Below are positions 1 through 7,792 of a DNA stretch of 64,000 bases, piece by piece (position 1 is the first letter of the stretch; each line of letters opens with the position of its first letter). The position numbers and the translations under genes are program-made. The notes beneath the pieces are model-generated. The model was given only the letters and a program-made list of their open reading frames with translations, did no database searches and was not told the DNA's origin. Source of the stretch: Roseobacter denitrificans OCh 114 (GTDB lineage: Bacteria; Pseudomonadota; Alphaproteobacteria; Rhodobacterales; Rhodobacteraceae); the NCBI RefSeq assembly GCF_000014045.1, contig NC_008209.1, positions 3,495,001-3,559,000 on the forward strand. Direction: 5' to 3'.

Positions 1-398
1 ACGCCCTCGGGAGCGCGGCGCAAATCCAGCACCCTTGTGCCGGGCAGCTTTTTGCGCCCGCCAAGGTTGTCGTAAAGAAACAACCCCAGTCGGACCAGCC
101 AGGCAGGTCGGTCATCCGGCGAATGGGGCAGTACGAACCGCATTGGCCAGATGATATGCGACGCGGCGTTCAGCAGGACTTCCCGTTCGATCAGCGCTTC
201 ACGCACCAGTCGGAATTCGTAATACTCCAGATAGCGCAGCCCGCCATGGACCAGCTTGCCCGACCGCGAAGATGTGCCCTGCGCCAGATCATCCTTTTCG
301 CACAGCACAACCTTGAGGCCACGACCGGCAGCATCGCGCGCGATTCCTGCCCCGTTGATGCCGCCCCCGATGATGAAGAGGTCGCAGGGTTCGCTCAT
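1..398 (-). CDS. GlpD-like FAD-dependent sugar-alcohol-phosphate dehydrogenase (3' end cut off by window)
   Basis: Reads MSEPCDLFIIGGGINGAGIA from an ATG at 398. The GGGINGAG FAD-binding turn and the later SSRSGKLVHGGLRYLEYYEF stretch are hallmarks of aerobic glycerol-3-phosphate dehydrogenase (GlpD), a membrane-associated flavoprotein that oxidises a polyol phosphate to a ketose phosphate. About 132 N-terminal residues are present; the rest lies outside the window. Its start overlaps the stop of the upstream aldolase gene in an ATGA, so it is the last visible gene of a polyol operon. In ery loci the GlpD homologue EryB oxidises erythritol 4-phosphate. Here the substrate is unknown; glycerol 3-phosphate or another polyol phosphate is possible. 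Confidence 0.85.
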   Translation of the reverse strand, partial: MSEPCDLFIIGGGINGAGIARDAAGRGLKVVLCEKDDLAQGTSSRSGKLVHGGLRYLEYYEFRLVREALIEREVLLNAASHIIWPMRFVLPHSPDDRPAWLVRLGLFLYDNLGGRKKLPGTRVLDLRRAPEG

Positions 399-1048
399 TG
401 GGCGGTGTCCTTTGCCTGCACGCCGTAGCTTTCGAACCCTTTGGCAGTCTCTTCGATCTCGGCGTCGCTCAGCAAAACCGGCCCGCCAATCGCCAGCGTA
501 TGAACATATTGATGCGCCAGCGCTTCCAGCTCACCCGCCAGCCAAAGCGCGCGCGTGAGGTCAGACGCCCCCACCACCATGCCGTGGTTGGCCATCAGAC
601 AGCCATTGCGCCCCTCCATCGCGACGAGGATATGCTCTGACAATTCTGCCGTGCCATAGCGGGCGTAATCGCAGACCCGGATGTCGGGGCCGCCAAAGGC
701 CGCGATCATGTAATGCACCGCCGGGATCGGTTTGCGCGCGATCGCCAGAATGGTCGCATAGGGCGCGTGGGTATGCACCACCGCGTTGATGTCCGAGCGC
801 CCGCGCAGAATGTCGCGATGAAAACGCCACTCGGATGAGGGTTTGTTCGGCCCCTCCCAACCGCCGCTGTCATCGTCCAGACGCATCCGGGCGATCATGT
901 CCGGCGCAATCACGTCATAGCCAACAGCCGATGGCGTGATCAGCATATGATCGCGATCCCGCATCGACACATTGCCCGATGCACCCCGATTAAGCCCGTC
1001 CGCTTCCAGCTTCTTGCAGGCTGTGATGATATCCTCGCGCTGTCCCAT
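395..1048 (-). CDS. class II aldolase/adducin family protein (FucA/AraD-like)
   Basis: A 217-residue zinc aldolase or epimerase of the FucA/AraD family. The zinc and catalytic residues are in place: E73 in PSSEWRFHRD, H92 and H94 in VVHTHAPYA, and H155 in ANHGMVV. These match the spacing of fuculose-1-phosphate aldolase. The N-terminal GASGNVSMRD phosphate-binding loop is present. Such enzymes cleave or isomerise small sugar phosphates. I chose the ATG at 1048, which lies 4 bp after the upstream dehydrogenase stop; a longer reading to 1123 would overlap that gene. It probably acts after the kinase and the GlpD-like dehydrogenase of the same operon. The exact substrate cannot be read from sequence. 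Confidence 0.85.
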   Translation of the reverse strand: MGQREDIITACKKLEADGLNRGASGNVSMRDRDHMLITPSAVGYDVIAPDMIARMRLDDDSGGWEGPNKPSSEWRFHRDILRGRSDINAVVHTHAPYATILAIARKPIPAVHYMIAAFGGPDIRVCDYARYGTAELSEHILVAMEGRNGCLMANHGMVVGASDLTRALWLAGELEALAHQYVHTLAIGGPVLLSDAEIEETAKGFESYGVQAKDTAQ

Positions 1049-1052
1049 CAGA

Positions 1053-2093
1053 TCAGCACGGGTTGCGCGCGGGTTCACCCGCGATGAAACGTCGGACTTC
1101 TTCGGCGGCCTGTTCCGCCGCATAGGTCACGGTGCGCACCGACGCCCCGGCGATATGCGGGGTCAGGGTCACATTGGGCAATTGCAGCAGCGGCCAGTCC
1201 TTGGGCACCGGTTCGACACCAAAGGTTTCCATCATGGCGCTGCCGATTTCACCCTCCACCAGTGCGGTGTAAAGATCATCGTAATTGCACATCGGGCCAC
1301 GGGCCGTGTTCACGAATAACGCATCGTTTTTCATTTTCTTGAAGGCCTCTTTATTCATCATTTCTTTTGTCTCATCGGTAACGCGCGCATGCAGCGTAAC
1401 CACGTCCGCCTCGCTCAACAGGCGGTCCAGTGTCACATGTTCCACCCCCGCCTGCGCATCCTCCGGGGCCAGTTGCACATAGGGGTCGCAAACCAGCACC
1501 TTGGTTCCAAAGGCGCGCAGCAGCCTGACCACTTTGCTGCCAATATTGCCATAGCCGATGACGCCCACGGTCATCTCGTTCAATTCGCGGCCCGTGATGT
1601 CAGCCCGGTAGAGATCACCGCGCCATATGCCCTTGCGCAACGCCTCGTGGCCTTCGCGGATCTTGCGGGTCTCGGTCAGGATGGCGCCAAGGGTAAATTC
1701 CGCAACGGCACTGGAATTGCGCCCCGGTGTGTTGACCACCGTGACCCCGTGTTCCGCCGCAGCCTTCATATCCACATTGACCGGCCCGCCGCGCGACACC
1801 GCGACCAGTTTCAGGTTCGGCATCCGCGCCAGCATATCCCGCGATACTGGGGCCAGGTGGGTCACCAGAATTTCCGCATCCCCGACAAAATCGACCACAT
1901 CATCCGCCGTGCCGAAATACTCCTTGAGGTCATCCATGCCCTTGACCGAATAGCCATGTTCCATCGGCTCATCGGGCCAGTTATCCTTGCGGGTGCGAAT
2001 CTCCACCGCGTCGCCACAGGCCGCTGCAAGCGCATCGGCGAATTTTTCCGGCAGCATGAACAGATCGCCTATGATCGCGACTGACTTAGGCAT
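1053..2093 (-). CDS. D-isomer-specific 2-hydroxyacid dehydrogenase
   Basis: A 346-residue NAD(P)-dependent dehydrogenase of the phosphoglycerate dehydrogenase/SerA superfamily. The nucleotide-binding motif GYGNIG is at 180-185. The catalytic triad is R265 (VNTARG), E294 (FGVEPVP) and H313 (LTPHIAGAS). It should interconvert a 2-hydroxy acid and a 2-keto acid in the cytosol. The ATG at 2093 overlaps the upstream kinase stop by 8 bp; an upstream extension to 2255 would run far into the kinase gene and is not supported. A hydroxyacid dehydrogenase is not part of the classical ery pathway, so it suggests that an acid intermediate is made or used here. Confidence 0.85.
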   Translation of the reverse strand: MPKSVAIIGDLFMLPEKFADALAAACGDAVEIRTRKDNWPDEPMEHGYSVKGMDDLKEYFGTADDVVDFVGDAEILVTHLAPVSRDMLARMPNLKLVAVSRGGPVNVDMKAAAEHGVTVVNTPGRNSSAVAEFTLGAILTETRKIREGHEALRKGIWRGDLYRADITGRELNEMTVGVIGYGNIGSKVVRLLRAFGTKVLVCDPYVQLAPEDAQAGVEHVTLDRLLSEADVVTLHARVTDETKEMMNKEAFKKMKNDALFVNTARGPMCNYDDLYTALVEGEIGSAMMETFGVEPVPKDWPLLQLPNVTLTPHIAGASVRTVTYAAEQAAEEVRRFIAGEPARNPC

Positions 2094-3654
2094 GATGTGT
2101 CTCCTTGGTGGCGGCGAGCGTCGCCCAGATCGGGGCGGCATCTGTGCGAATGGTGCGGTAGGATGGAAACAGGGCGCTGTAGCGCGCCGCAAGGTCCGCG
2201 TCCGGCGCTTCGGCAGGACCGAGCAAAGGCTGCACCCAATCGGCGATGCAGGCATTCATATCCGAATAGGCCCCGATCGCCACCGCAGCCGTCATCGCAG
2301 CCCCTGCCGCCCCGGCTTCCTCGCGCGCGGTCGTGCATAGATTTGCGCCCAGAGCGGCAGATAAAATCTTGCGCAGCGCCGCCGAGCGCGCAGCCCCGCC
2401 CGTCAGGCGCACCTCGGTCGGGACGCCGCCCATCGCGTCGTAGCAATCGCGCGCCGCATAGCCCAACCCTTCGATGACCGCCCGCAGAAGATCGGCAAAG
2501 CCATGCTTTGATCCGAGCCCCATGAAAGCGGCGCGCGCATTTGTGTCGGTAAAGGGTCCACGCTCTCCCGCTTCCGAGATATAGGGATGATAAATCACCT
2601 CGCCGGGGTTTGTGCGCGCCAGCCAACCCTCGATCCGGGCAACGAGATCGGCGTGTTCAACAGCGCCGCCCATCTCGCGGATCAAATCCGCCCCCAGACC
2701 GAGCAACCAGTCGATGTTGAGCGTCGAGGCCATATTCGTCTGGATCTGCGCCACGAGATCCGGCACGGGCAAAACCATGACATAGCCCGAAGGCTCCGCA
2801 CTCAGGGTGACATCTGCCGCCGGGGTTGCGCGCATATGCATCCCCGTTGATCCCACGATGGTGCAGCCCGTCGCGGCATCCGGCGTGTAAAGGCCCGCGC
2901 CCATCCCGGTGCAGGCCACATCCACATAGGCCAGCGCCACGGGCGTTCCTTCCAACAGCCCGGTCTGCGCGGCGGCCTGTGCGGACAGGCCATGGGTTTG
3001 CTGCGCACCGTCCACGATTTCGGGCAGCAATCCACGGCGATGGGTCAGCCCAAGGCTGGCAATCACCGCGCCGCTATAGGCGCGGGTGCGAAAACTGCCG
3101 AAGGTGAAATTGGCCTCTGACGGATCGGTGGCCCGCACGCCGGTCAGGTTCAGATACATCCAGTCCTTGCAGTGCAGCGCCACCTCGGCGGCGTCCAGCA
3201 CCTCCGGCATCGTCGCATCCATATGCGCCAGCTGCGCGCCCATCTGGCAGGCGTTCAGCCCGGTGCCGGTGCTCTGGAACCGCTCCGGCGGCTCAGTTGC
3301 GCGCAAGCTGGCCGCCGTGGCAGCACTGCGCGCATCAAGCCAAAGCCATGCATCCGTCACGGGCCGGTTGTCCTTGCCCACAAGCCACGTGCCGTCCCCC
3401 TGCCCCGTCACCGCAAGGGCCGCGGTGCGTCGGGCAAGATCGGGCACCTTGTCGGCCAGATCGCGCAGGGTCCGGGCGCAATCCGCCCATGTCGTATCCT
3501 GACACTGAAACGCCGCCCCATCCGCGCGGGTGGTATAGCGGTTGGGCACAGAGGCAACGGCGATCTGCGTACCGTCCAGCAGAAATGCCACCGATTTGAT
3601 GACCGAGGTCCCGGCATCAATCCCGATCAGAATATCACGCGCCTGAGCCGTCAT
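2086..3654 (-). CDS. FGGY-family carbohydrate kinase (erythritol kinase EryA-like)
   Basis: A 522-residue ASKHA-fold sugar kinase. The N-terminal phosphate-1 motif GIDAGTSVIKS and the AVTGQGDGTWLV segment are present. The second half has the ATP-binding GSTGMHM and LTGGAARS segments of the FGGY family. It would phosphorylate an imported sugar alcohol with ATP. The N-terminal half looks closer to erythritol kinase (EryA) than to glycerol or xylulose kinase, as far as I recall those sequences, and the SorC regulator, ABC importer and GlpD-like partner also fit an ery-type locus. Its start overlaps the stop of the upstream ATPase gene in an ATGA (3651-3654). Substrate assignment to erythritol or a relative is an inference. 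Confidence 0.85.
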   Translation of the reverse strand: MTAQARDILIGIDAGTSVIKSVAFLLDGTQIAVASVPNRYTTRADGAAFQCQDTTWADCARTLRDLADKVPDLARRTAALAVTGQGDGTWLVGKDNRPVTDAWLWLDARSAATAASLRATEPPERFQSTGTGLNACQMGAQLAHMDATMPEVLDAAEVALHCKDWMYLNLTGVRATDPSEANFTFGSFRTRAYSGAVIASLGLTHRRGLLPEIVDGAQQTHGLSAQAAAQTGLLEGTPVALAYVDVACTGMGAGLYTPDAATGCTIVGSTGMHMRATPAADVTLSAEPSGYVMVLPVPDLVAQIQTNMASTLNIDWLLGLGADLIREMGGAVEHADLVARIEGWLARTNPGEVIYHPYISEAGERGPFTDTNARAAFMGLGSKHGFADLLRAVIEGLGYAARDCYDAMGGVPTEVRLTGGAARSAALRKILSAALGANLCTTAREEAGAAGAAMTAAVAIGAYSDMNACIADWVQPLLGPAEAPDADLAARYSALFPSYRTIRTDAAPIWATLAATKETHHA

Positions 3655-4775
3655 GCCATATGTGCCCCGTGGCTGAGGGCGGCGCCCGTGTCCTTGTCAA
3701 AGACATGCAAATCCTCCGGTGCGAGACGCACATGGATGGCATCCCCCACCGCCACATCCGCCCGGTCATGTTCGACCAGAACGATGGTACCGTCTGCAAA
3801 ACTGGCGGCGATATGGCTCTGATCGCCCAACCACTGGTTCGCGATGACCTTTGCCTCAGCGCCCGCCGTGTCACGGTGCACCGCATAGGGGCGCACGCCC
3901 AGCACGATCTCCTTGCGCGCCAAGAGGGTCGCGCGCACTTCGGGCGCAAAAGCGTCAGCACGATAGGTCAGATGCAGACCCTGCCCGAGGTCCAGTTGCA
4001 GGTGCCCATCCTGATCGCGGGCCTGCGCGGTGAAGACATTCATCGGCGGCTCGCCCACGAACGTACCGGTGAACAGATTGGCCGGTGCCTCCTTGATGGT
4101 TTGCGGGGCGGCAAATTGCTGCAACACACCGCCCTCCATCACCGCGATCCGGTCTGCGAGCGCATTGGCTTCGGTCTGATCATGCGTCACGAGGATCGCC
4201 GTCAGCCCGCGTTCCTTGATGTAATATTTGATCCGCCCGCGCAGCAGCGTACGCAATTGCGGTTCCAACTGGCCCATGGGTTCGTCCAGAAGGTGCAAAT
4301 CCGCATCCCGGATCAGCGCGCGCGCCAGCGAGGCCCGCTGTTGTTGCCCGCCAGACACAGAGGTGGGGTAGCGATGCAGGATGTCGGTGATCTCCAGCAT
4401 CTCGGTCACTTCCTTGACCTTGGCCTCTACCTCGCTGGCGGGCAGTTTCGCGGCCTTGAGCGCAAAGGCGATGTTTTCGCCCACGGTCACGGTCGGGTAA
4501 AGCGAATACCCCTCAAAGGCCATCGCCACATTGCGCCGAACCGGCGGCAGCGTCTGGATTTCGCGGCCCGCCAGTTCGATCGTCCCCCGGCTGGTTTCCT
4601 CAAAGCCTGCGATCATCCGCAAGGTCGAGGTTTTACCGCAGCCCGATGAGCCCAGAAGCGCGATGATCTCGCCCTTCATCACGTCCATGTCGATGTTCTG
4701 GACCGCATGAACGCTTTTGCCGATGGCACCGTAGAACTTGTCGACGCCCGTCAGTTTCAACAGCGCGCTCATCAT
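3651..4775 (-). CDS. ABC sugar importer ATP-binding protein (MalK/UgpC type), catalytically intact partner
   Basis: A 374-residue CUT1-class ATPase with a C-terminal TOBE-like regulatory domain (about 240-374). Walker A GSSGCGKTS is at 42-50, the signature SGGQQQR at 141-147, the catalytic Glu at 165 (LLDEP) and the switch His at 198 (VTHDQ). The Q-loop Gln is replaced by Glu88 in VAMAFEGYSLYP, and the D-loop reads GQLE instead of the usual SALD or SNLD. It is translationally coupled (ATGA) to a second ATPase gene upstream and to the kinase downstream. The two ATPases probably form a heterodimer on the cytoplasmic face of the two permeases encoded just upstream. Confidence 0.92.
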   Translation of the reverse strand: MMSALLKLTGVDKFYGAIGKSVHAVQNIDMDVMKGEIIALLGSSGCGKTSTLRMIAGFEETSRGTIELAGREIQTLPPVRRNVAMAFEGYSLYPTVTVGENIAFALKAAKLPASEVEAKVKEVTEMLEITDILHRYPTSVSGGQQQRASLARALIRDADLHLLDEPMGQLEPQLRTLLRGRIKYYIKERGLTAILVTHDQTEANALADRIAVMEGGVLQQFAAPQTIKEAPANLFTGTFVGEPPMNVFTAQARDQDGHLQLDLGQGLHLTYRADAFAPEVRATLLARKEIVLGVRPYAVHRDTAGAEAKVIANQWLGDQSHIAASFADGTIVLVEHDRADVAVGDAIHVRLAPEDLHVFDKDTGAALSHGAHMA

Positions 4776-5881
4776 GCGGCTCCTTGTGTTTTTGCGGCCT
4801 GTGTCGGTGCAACCCGGTTGCCTGTGGCGCGGTCAAACAGATGGATGTGGGTTGCATCAATCGTGACAAAGCCCATCCCCTGCGCAGGTCCCGGCCTGCC
4901 TGCCGGGCGCGACACCATGATTTCGCGACCATTCTGCGTCAGCCCCAGCGTCACGGTTTTCTCGTTCAACGGCGTTTCGGTTTCAATCACGAGCGGGATC
5001 GCCCCGGCGGTGCCTTCTTCGACAAAGCGGATCGCTTCGGGGCGAATGCCAACCGTGCACGCACGCCCGACCATTTCGGCATATCCCGCATCAACGGTCA
5101 CGGGAACACCGGACAGGGTAAATTGCACACCACCTGCGCCTTGTGTGAGCGTAACATCTAACAGGTTGATCACCGGGTCGCCAAACAGGCGGGCAATCTC
5201 GATATTGGCCGGGGCGAGATAGATATCGGATGGCGTGCCGGTCTGTTCGATCCCGCTTGCGCTCATCACCGCGATCCGGTCCCCGAGTGCCATCGCCTCT
5301 TTGTAGTCTTGTGTGACGTAGATGACCGTGGCGTTCTGCTCCTTTAGCAGGCGCGGCAGTTCCAGCCGCATCTCGAAGCGCAGCTTCGCATCCACATTGC
5401 GCAAAGGGTCATCAAGCAGCAGAATGTCAGGCTCTCCCGCAAGGGCGCGGGCAAGCGCCGTGCGCTGCTTTTGACCGTTGGACAATTCCTTGGGCTTATG
5501 GTGCAGCACATGTTCGATCTTGAGCATCCGGGCGATCTTGCCCACCGTCTCCGTGATCCCCGATTTGCTCATGTTGCGCGCGGTCAGGGGGGCCGCGATG
5601 TTGTCAGTCGCATCCATATGCGGAAACAGGGCGAAATTCTGGAACGCCATGCCGATGCCCCGGTCCTCTGGCTCGACACCGTTCATGTCGCGCCCCTGAA
5701 TGGTGATGGTGCCTTGATCCGGCTCGATCACACCGGCGATCAGGCGCAAAAGCACGGTCTTGCCCGCACCGGAAGGGCCGAACAGCACCAGCGTCTCCCC
5801 CTGATCGACCGACAGGCTGACCCCGTCCAGAACCACGTCCTTTTTGAAGGCTTTGACAATATTCTCAAGCGCCAGAGTCAT
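4772..5881 (-). CDS. ABC sugar importer ATP-binding protein with degenerate catalytic site
   Basis: A 369-residue MalK-like ATPase. Walker A GPSGAGKTV is at 35-43 and the Q-loop FQNFALFP contains Q81. The ABC signature is altered to LSNGQKQR. The Walker B motif ends in LLLDDP, so the catalytic Glu is Asp158, and the switch His is replaced by Gln191 (VTQDYKEA). Two changes at catalytic positions suggest a low-activity site, as in asymmetric heterodimeric ABC exporters. Paired with the neighbouring intact ATPase, it would give one consensus and one degenerate composite site. It starts 3 bp after the permease stop and overlaps the next gene by 4 bp. Confidence 0.92.
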   Translation of the reverse strand: MTLALENIVKAFKKDVVLDGVSLSVDQGETLVLFGPSGAGKTVLLRLIAGVIEPDQGTITIQGRDMNGVEPEDRGIGMAFQNFALFPHMDATDNIAAPLTARNMSKSGITETVGKIARMLKIEHVLHHKPKELSNGQKQRTALARALAGEPDILLLDDPLRNVDAKLRFEMRLELPRLLKEQNATVIYVTQDYKEAMALGDRIAVMSASGIEQTGTPSDIYLAPANIEIARLFGDPVINLLDVTLTQGAGGVQFTLSGVPVTVDAGYAEMVGRACTVGIRPEAIRFVEEGTAGAIPLVIETETPLNEKTVTLGLTQNGREIMVSRPAGRPGPAQGMGFVTIDATHIHLFDRATGNRVAPTQAAKTQGAA

Positions 5882-5884
5882 GGT

Positions 5885-6742
5885 CTATCCTTTCACCGCG
5901 CCAAGGCTGAGGCCTTCGACAAGGTAGCGTTGTGCATAAAGCGCGAGCGCAAAAGTCGGCGCAATCGACAGGATGATGCCCGCCGCGATCTGCCCGTATT
6001 GCACGCCGGAGGCGGTGATGAAGGCGAGCGCGCCAACCGTGACCGGTTGTTTGTCCGCCGAGGCAAGCACCAGCGCAAAGATAAAGTTGTTCCAGGCAAA
6101 GATAAACGCCAGCAACGCCGCCGCCGCGATCCCCGGCCCCGCCAGAGGCAGCGCGATCTTGCGGAATGTCGTCCACCAGCGGTGGCCTGCAATGCGATAG
6201 GCATATTCGATATCTGCTGGAATATCCTCGAAATAACCCCGCACGATCCACAGGATGAGGGGCAGCACGATCAACTGATAGACCCAGATCAGCCCGCCGT
6301 AGGTATTGGCCAAACCAATCTGCTGAAAATAAATTGTCAGTGGCAACAGGACCAGCAAGGGCGGCGCGAAGCGAAAGGACAAAAGCGTAAAGGCGATGTC
6401 TTCGGAACCGCGGAATTTCAGCCGCGCAAAGGCATAGGCGGCAGGCACACCGAGGATCAGACCGACCGCGACAGAGGCTGTCGACAAGAACAGCGAGTTG
6501 AACAGATTGCCCATGAACCTGATTTCAAGGGAGCTGGTATCCGTCACAAGCTGGCCGGTGATCAGCCCGCGGTAATTCTGCAATGTCGGTTCAAAGAACA
6601 CCGAAGGTGGCACCTGCAGGATCGTTGCATTGGTCTGGAACGACATCAGGATGATCCAGAAGATCGGGAACATGAAGAACAGGATCACAAGGGTGATCGC
6701 GATGCCGCGCAGGACAGTCTCAAGTGGAGAGGTGGTATTCAT
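5885..6742 (-). CDS. ABC sugar importer permease (MalG type)
   Basis: A 285-residue inner-membrane protein of the binding-protein-dependent transport permease family, with about six transmembrane segments; the first is the run ITLVILFFMFPIFWIILMSF. The cytoplasmic EAA loop that contacts the ATPase reads EYAYRIAGHRWWTTFRKIAL. I chose the ATG at 6742, which has AGGGG about 7 bp upstream and leaves a 10-bp gap after the preceding permease stop; the longer reading from 6778 would overlap that gene. It forms the translocation pore together with the MalF-like partner encoded immediately upstream. Confidence 0.92.
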   Translation of the reverse strand: MNTTSPLETVLRGIAITLVILFFMFPIFWIILMSFQTNATILQVPPSVFFEPTLQNYRGLITGQLVTDTSSLEIRFMGNLFNSLFLSTASVAVGLILGVPAAYAFARLKFRGSEDIAFTLLSFRFAPPLLVLLPLTIYFQQIGLANTYGGLIWVYQLIVLPLILWIVRGYFEDIPADIEYAYRIAGHRWWTTFRKIALPLAGPGIAAAALLAFIFAWNNFIFALVLASADKQPVTVGALAFITASGVQYGQIAAGIILSIAPTFALALYAQRYLVEGLSLGAVKG

Positions 6743-6752
6743 GGCCTTGCCC

Positions 6753-7676
6753 CTAGCTTTCACCGCGCTGCCGCTCACGCAGGCGCAACCAGTTTTTGAT
6801 AAAGATGTTCGACAGGAAGTAGGTGATGGCCCAGAGGATCATCATCAGCGCCGCAGAACGCCCCACATTCGTCGATTGGAAGAAGTTCAGATAGGCTTCG
6901 ACCTGGAACACCGTCAGGGCATCGCCCGGTCCCCCTTGGGTCATCGCGTAGATGATGTCGAACTGCTGAATGCTCTCGATCATGCGGAACAGCACAGCCG
7001 TCAGCAGGAAGGGCGTCAGCATCGGCAGGGTGATGCGGTAAAACACGAACCATCGCGGCACACCGTCCAATGCGGCGGCCTCAAAGGGTTGTTGCGGCAA
7101 AGAGCGCAGCCCGGCCAGCAGCAGGATCATGATAAAGGGTGTGTAGACCCAGACATCGACAATCACGACCGTCAGCATTGCGGTCTGCGGATCGGACGCC
7201 CAGTTGAAATCGGTAAAGCCCAGCGAATTTGCAAAATAGGACAGAATGCCAAAGCCCGGGTTCGTCATCAGCTTCCACATCAGCGCCGCCAGCGCCGGGG
7301 CCGTCATCAACGGCATAAGCAGCATGATCGACACGAAATTGTTGAACCGTGTCCGCTTTTGCAGCAATAGGGCAATCCCCAAGCCGAGCAGCAGTTCGAT
7401 CCCCACCGCGCAGAACGCATAGGTGAGCGAGACTTTCAGCGTGTTCCAGAACGACGCATCCGACAGGAAATTCAGGTAGTTCTGGCCCCAGTTATACTCC
7501 CGCGCCCAGGGTTGCGACAGACGATAGCGCTGCAACGAATACAGCACGGCCGTGAAAAACGGGATCAGAATGCCGATACAGACCAGCAGGGCAGGCAGGC
7601 TGAGCACATAGGGCAGCATCCGTCTGCTGACTTTAAATCGCCTGCGGGGCGGGGCGCCTATCGTTGCGTCTGACAT
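6753..7676 (-). CDS. ABC sugar importer permease (MalF type)
   Basis: A 307-residue inner-membrane permease with six predicted transmembrane segments; the first is SLPALLVCIGILIPFFTAVL. The EAA loop reads EAAALDGVPRWFVFYRITLP, the ATPase docking motif of CUT1 permeases. The ATG at 7676 is preceded by AGGAGA at a good distance; a TTG two codons earlier is also possible. It lies 116 bp after the binding-protein gene, and that gap carries a cluster of hairpins. It is the heterodimer partner of the MalG-type permease encoded next. Confidence 0.92.
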   Translation of the reverse strand: MSDATIGAPPRRRFKVSRRMLPYVLSLPALLVCIGILIPFFTAVLYSLQRYRLSQPWAREYNWGQNYLNFLSDASFWNTLKVSLTYAFCAVGIELLLGLGIALLLQKRTRFNNFVSIMLLMPLMTAPALAALMWKLMTNPGFGILSYFANSLGFTDFNWASDPQTAMLTVVIVDVWVYTPFIMILLLAGLRSLPQQPFEAAALDGVPRWFVFYRITLPMLTPFLLTAVLFRMIESIQQFDIIYAMTQGGPGDALTVFQVEAYLNFFQSTNVGRSAALMMILWAITYFLSNIFIKNWLRLRERQRGES

Positions 7677-7695
7677 GAACAATCGTCTCCTGTAT

Positions 7696-7776
7696 CTCCG
7701 AGCGCTTTCGGAGCAAGCACTTCACATTGTGCGTATGTGAAACAGTGGGGCCCGCCTGCACAGGGCTGGCGGACCC
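7696..7776 (-). other. three tandem hairpins between binding-protein and permease genes
   Basis: Three inverted repeats sit in the 116-bp gap. Going down the mRNA: 7776-7748 has 9-bp arms GGGTCCGCC/GGCGGGCCC with one G-U pair; 7741-7721 has 7-bp arms TTCACAT/ATGTGAA; 7713-7696 has 6-bp arms CTCCGA/TCGGAG just before the permease ribosome-binding site. In many binding-protein operons such intercistronic structures stabilise the upstream message and reduce downstream expression. That role is an inference here. Confidence 0.6.
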
Positions 7777-7792
7777 GTTTGTCAAGGCCGGC

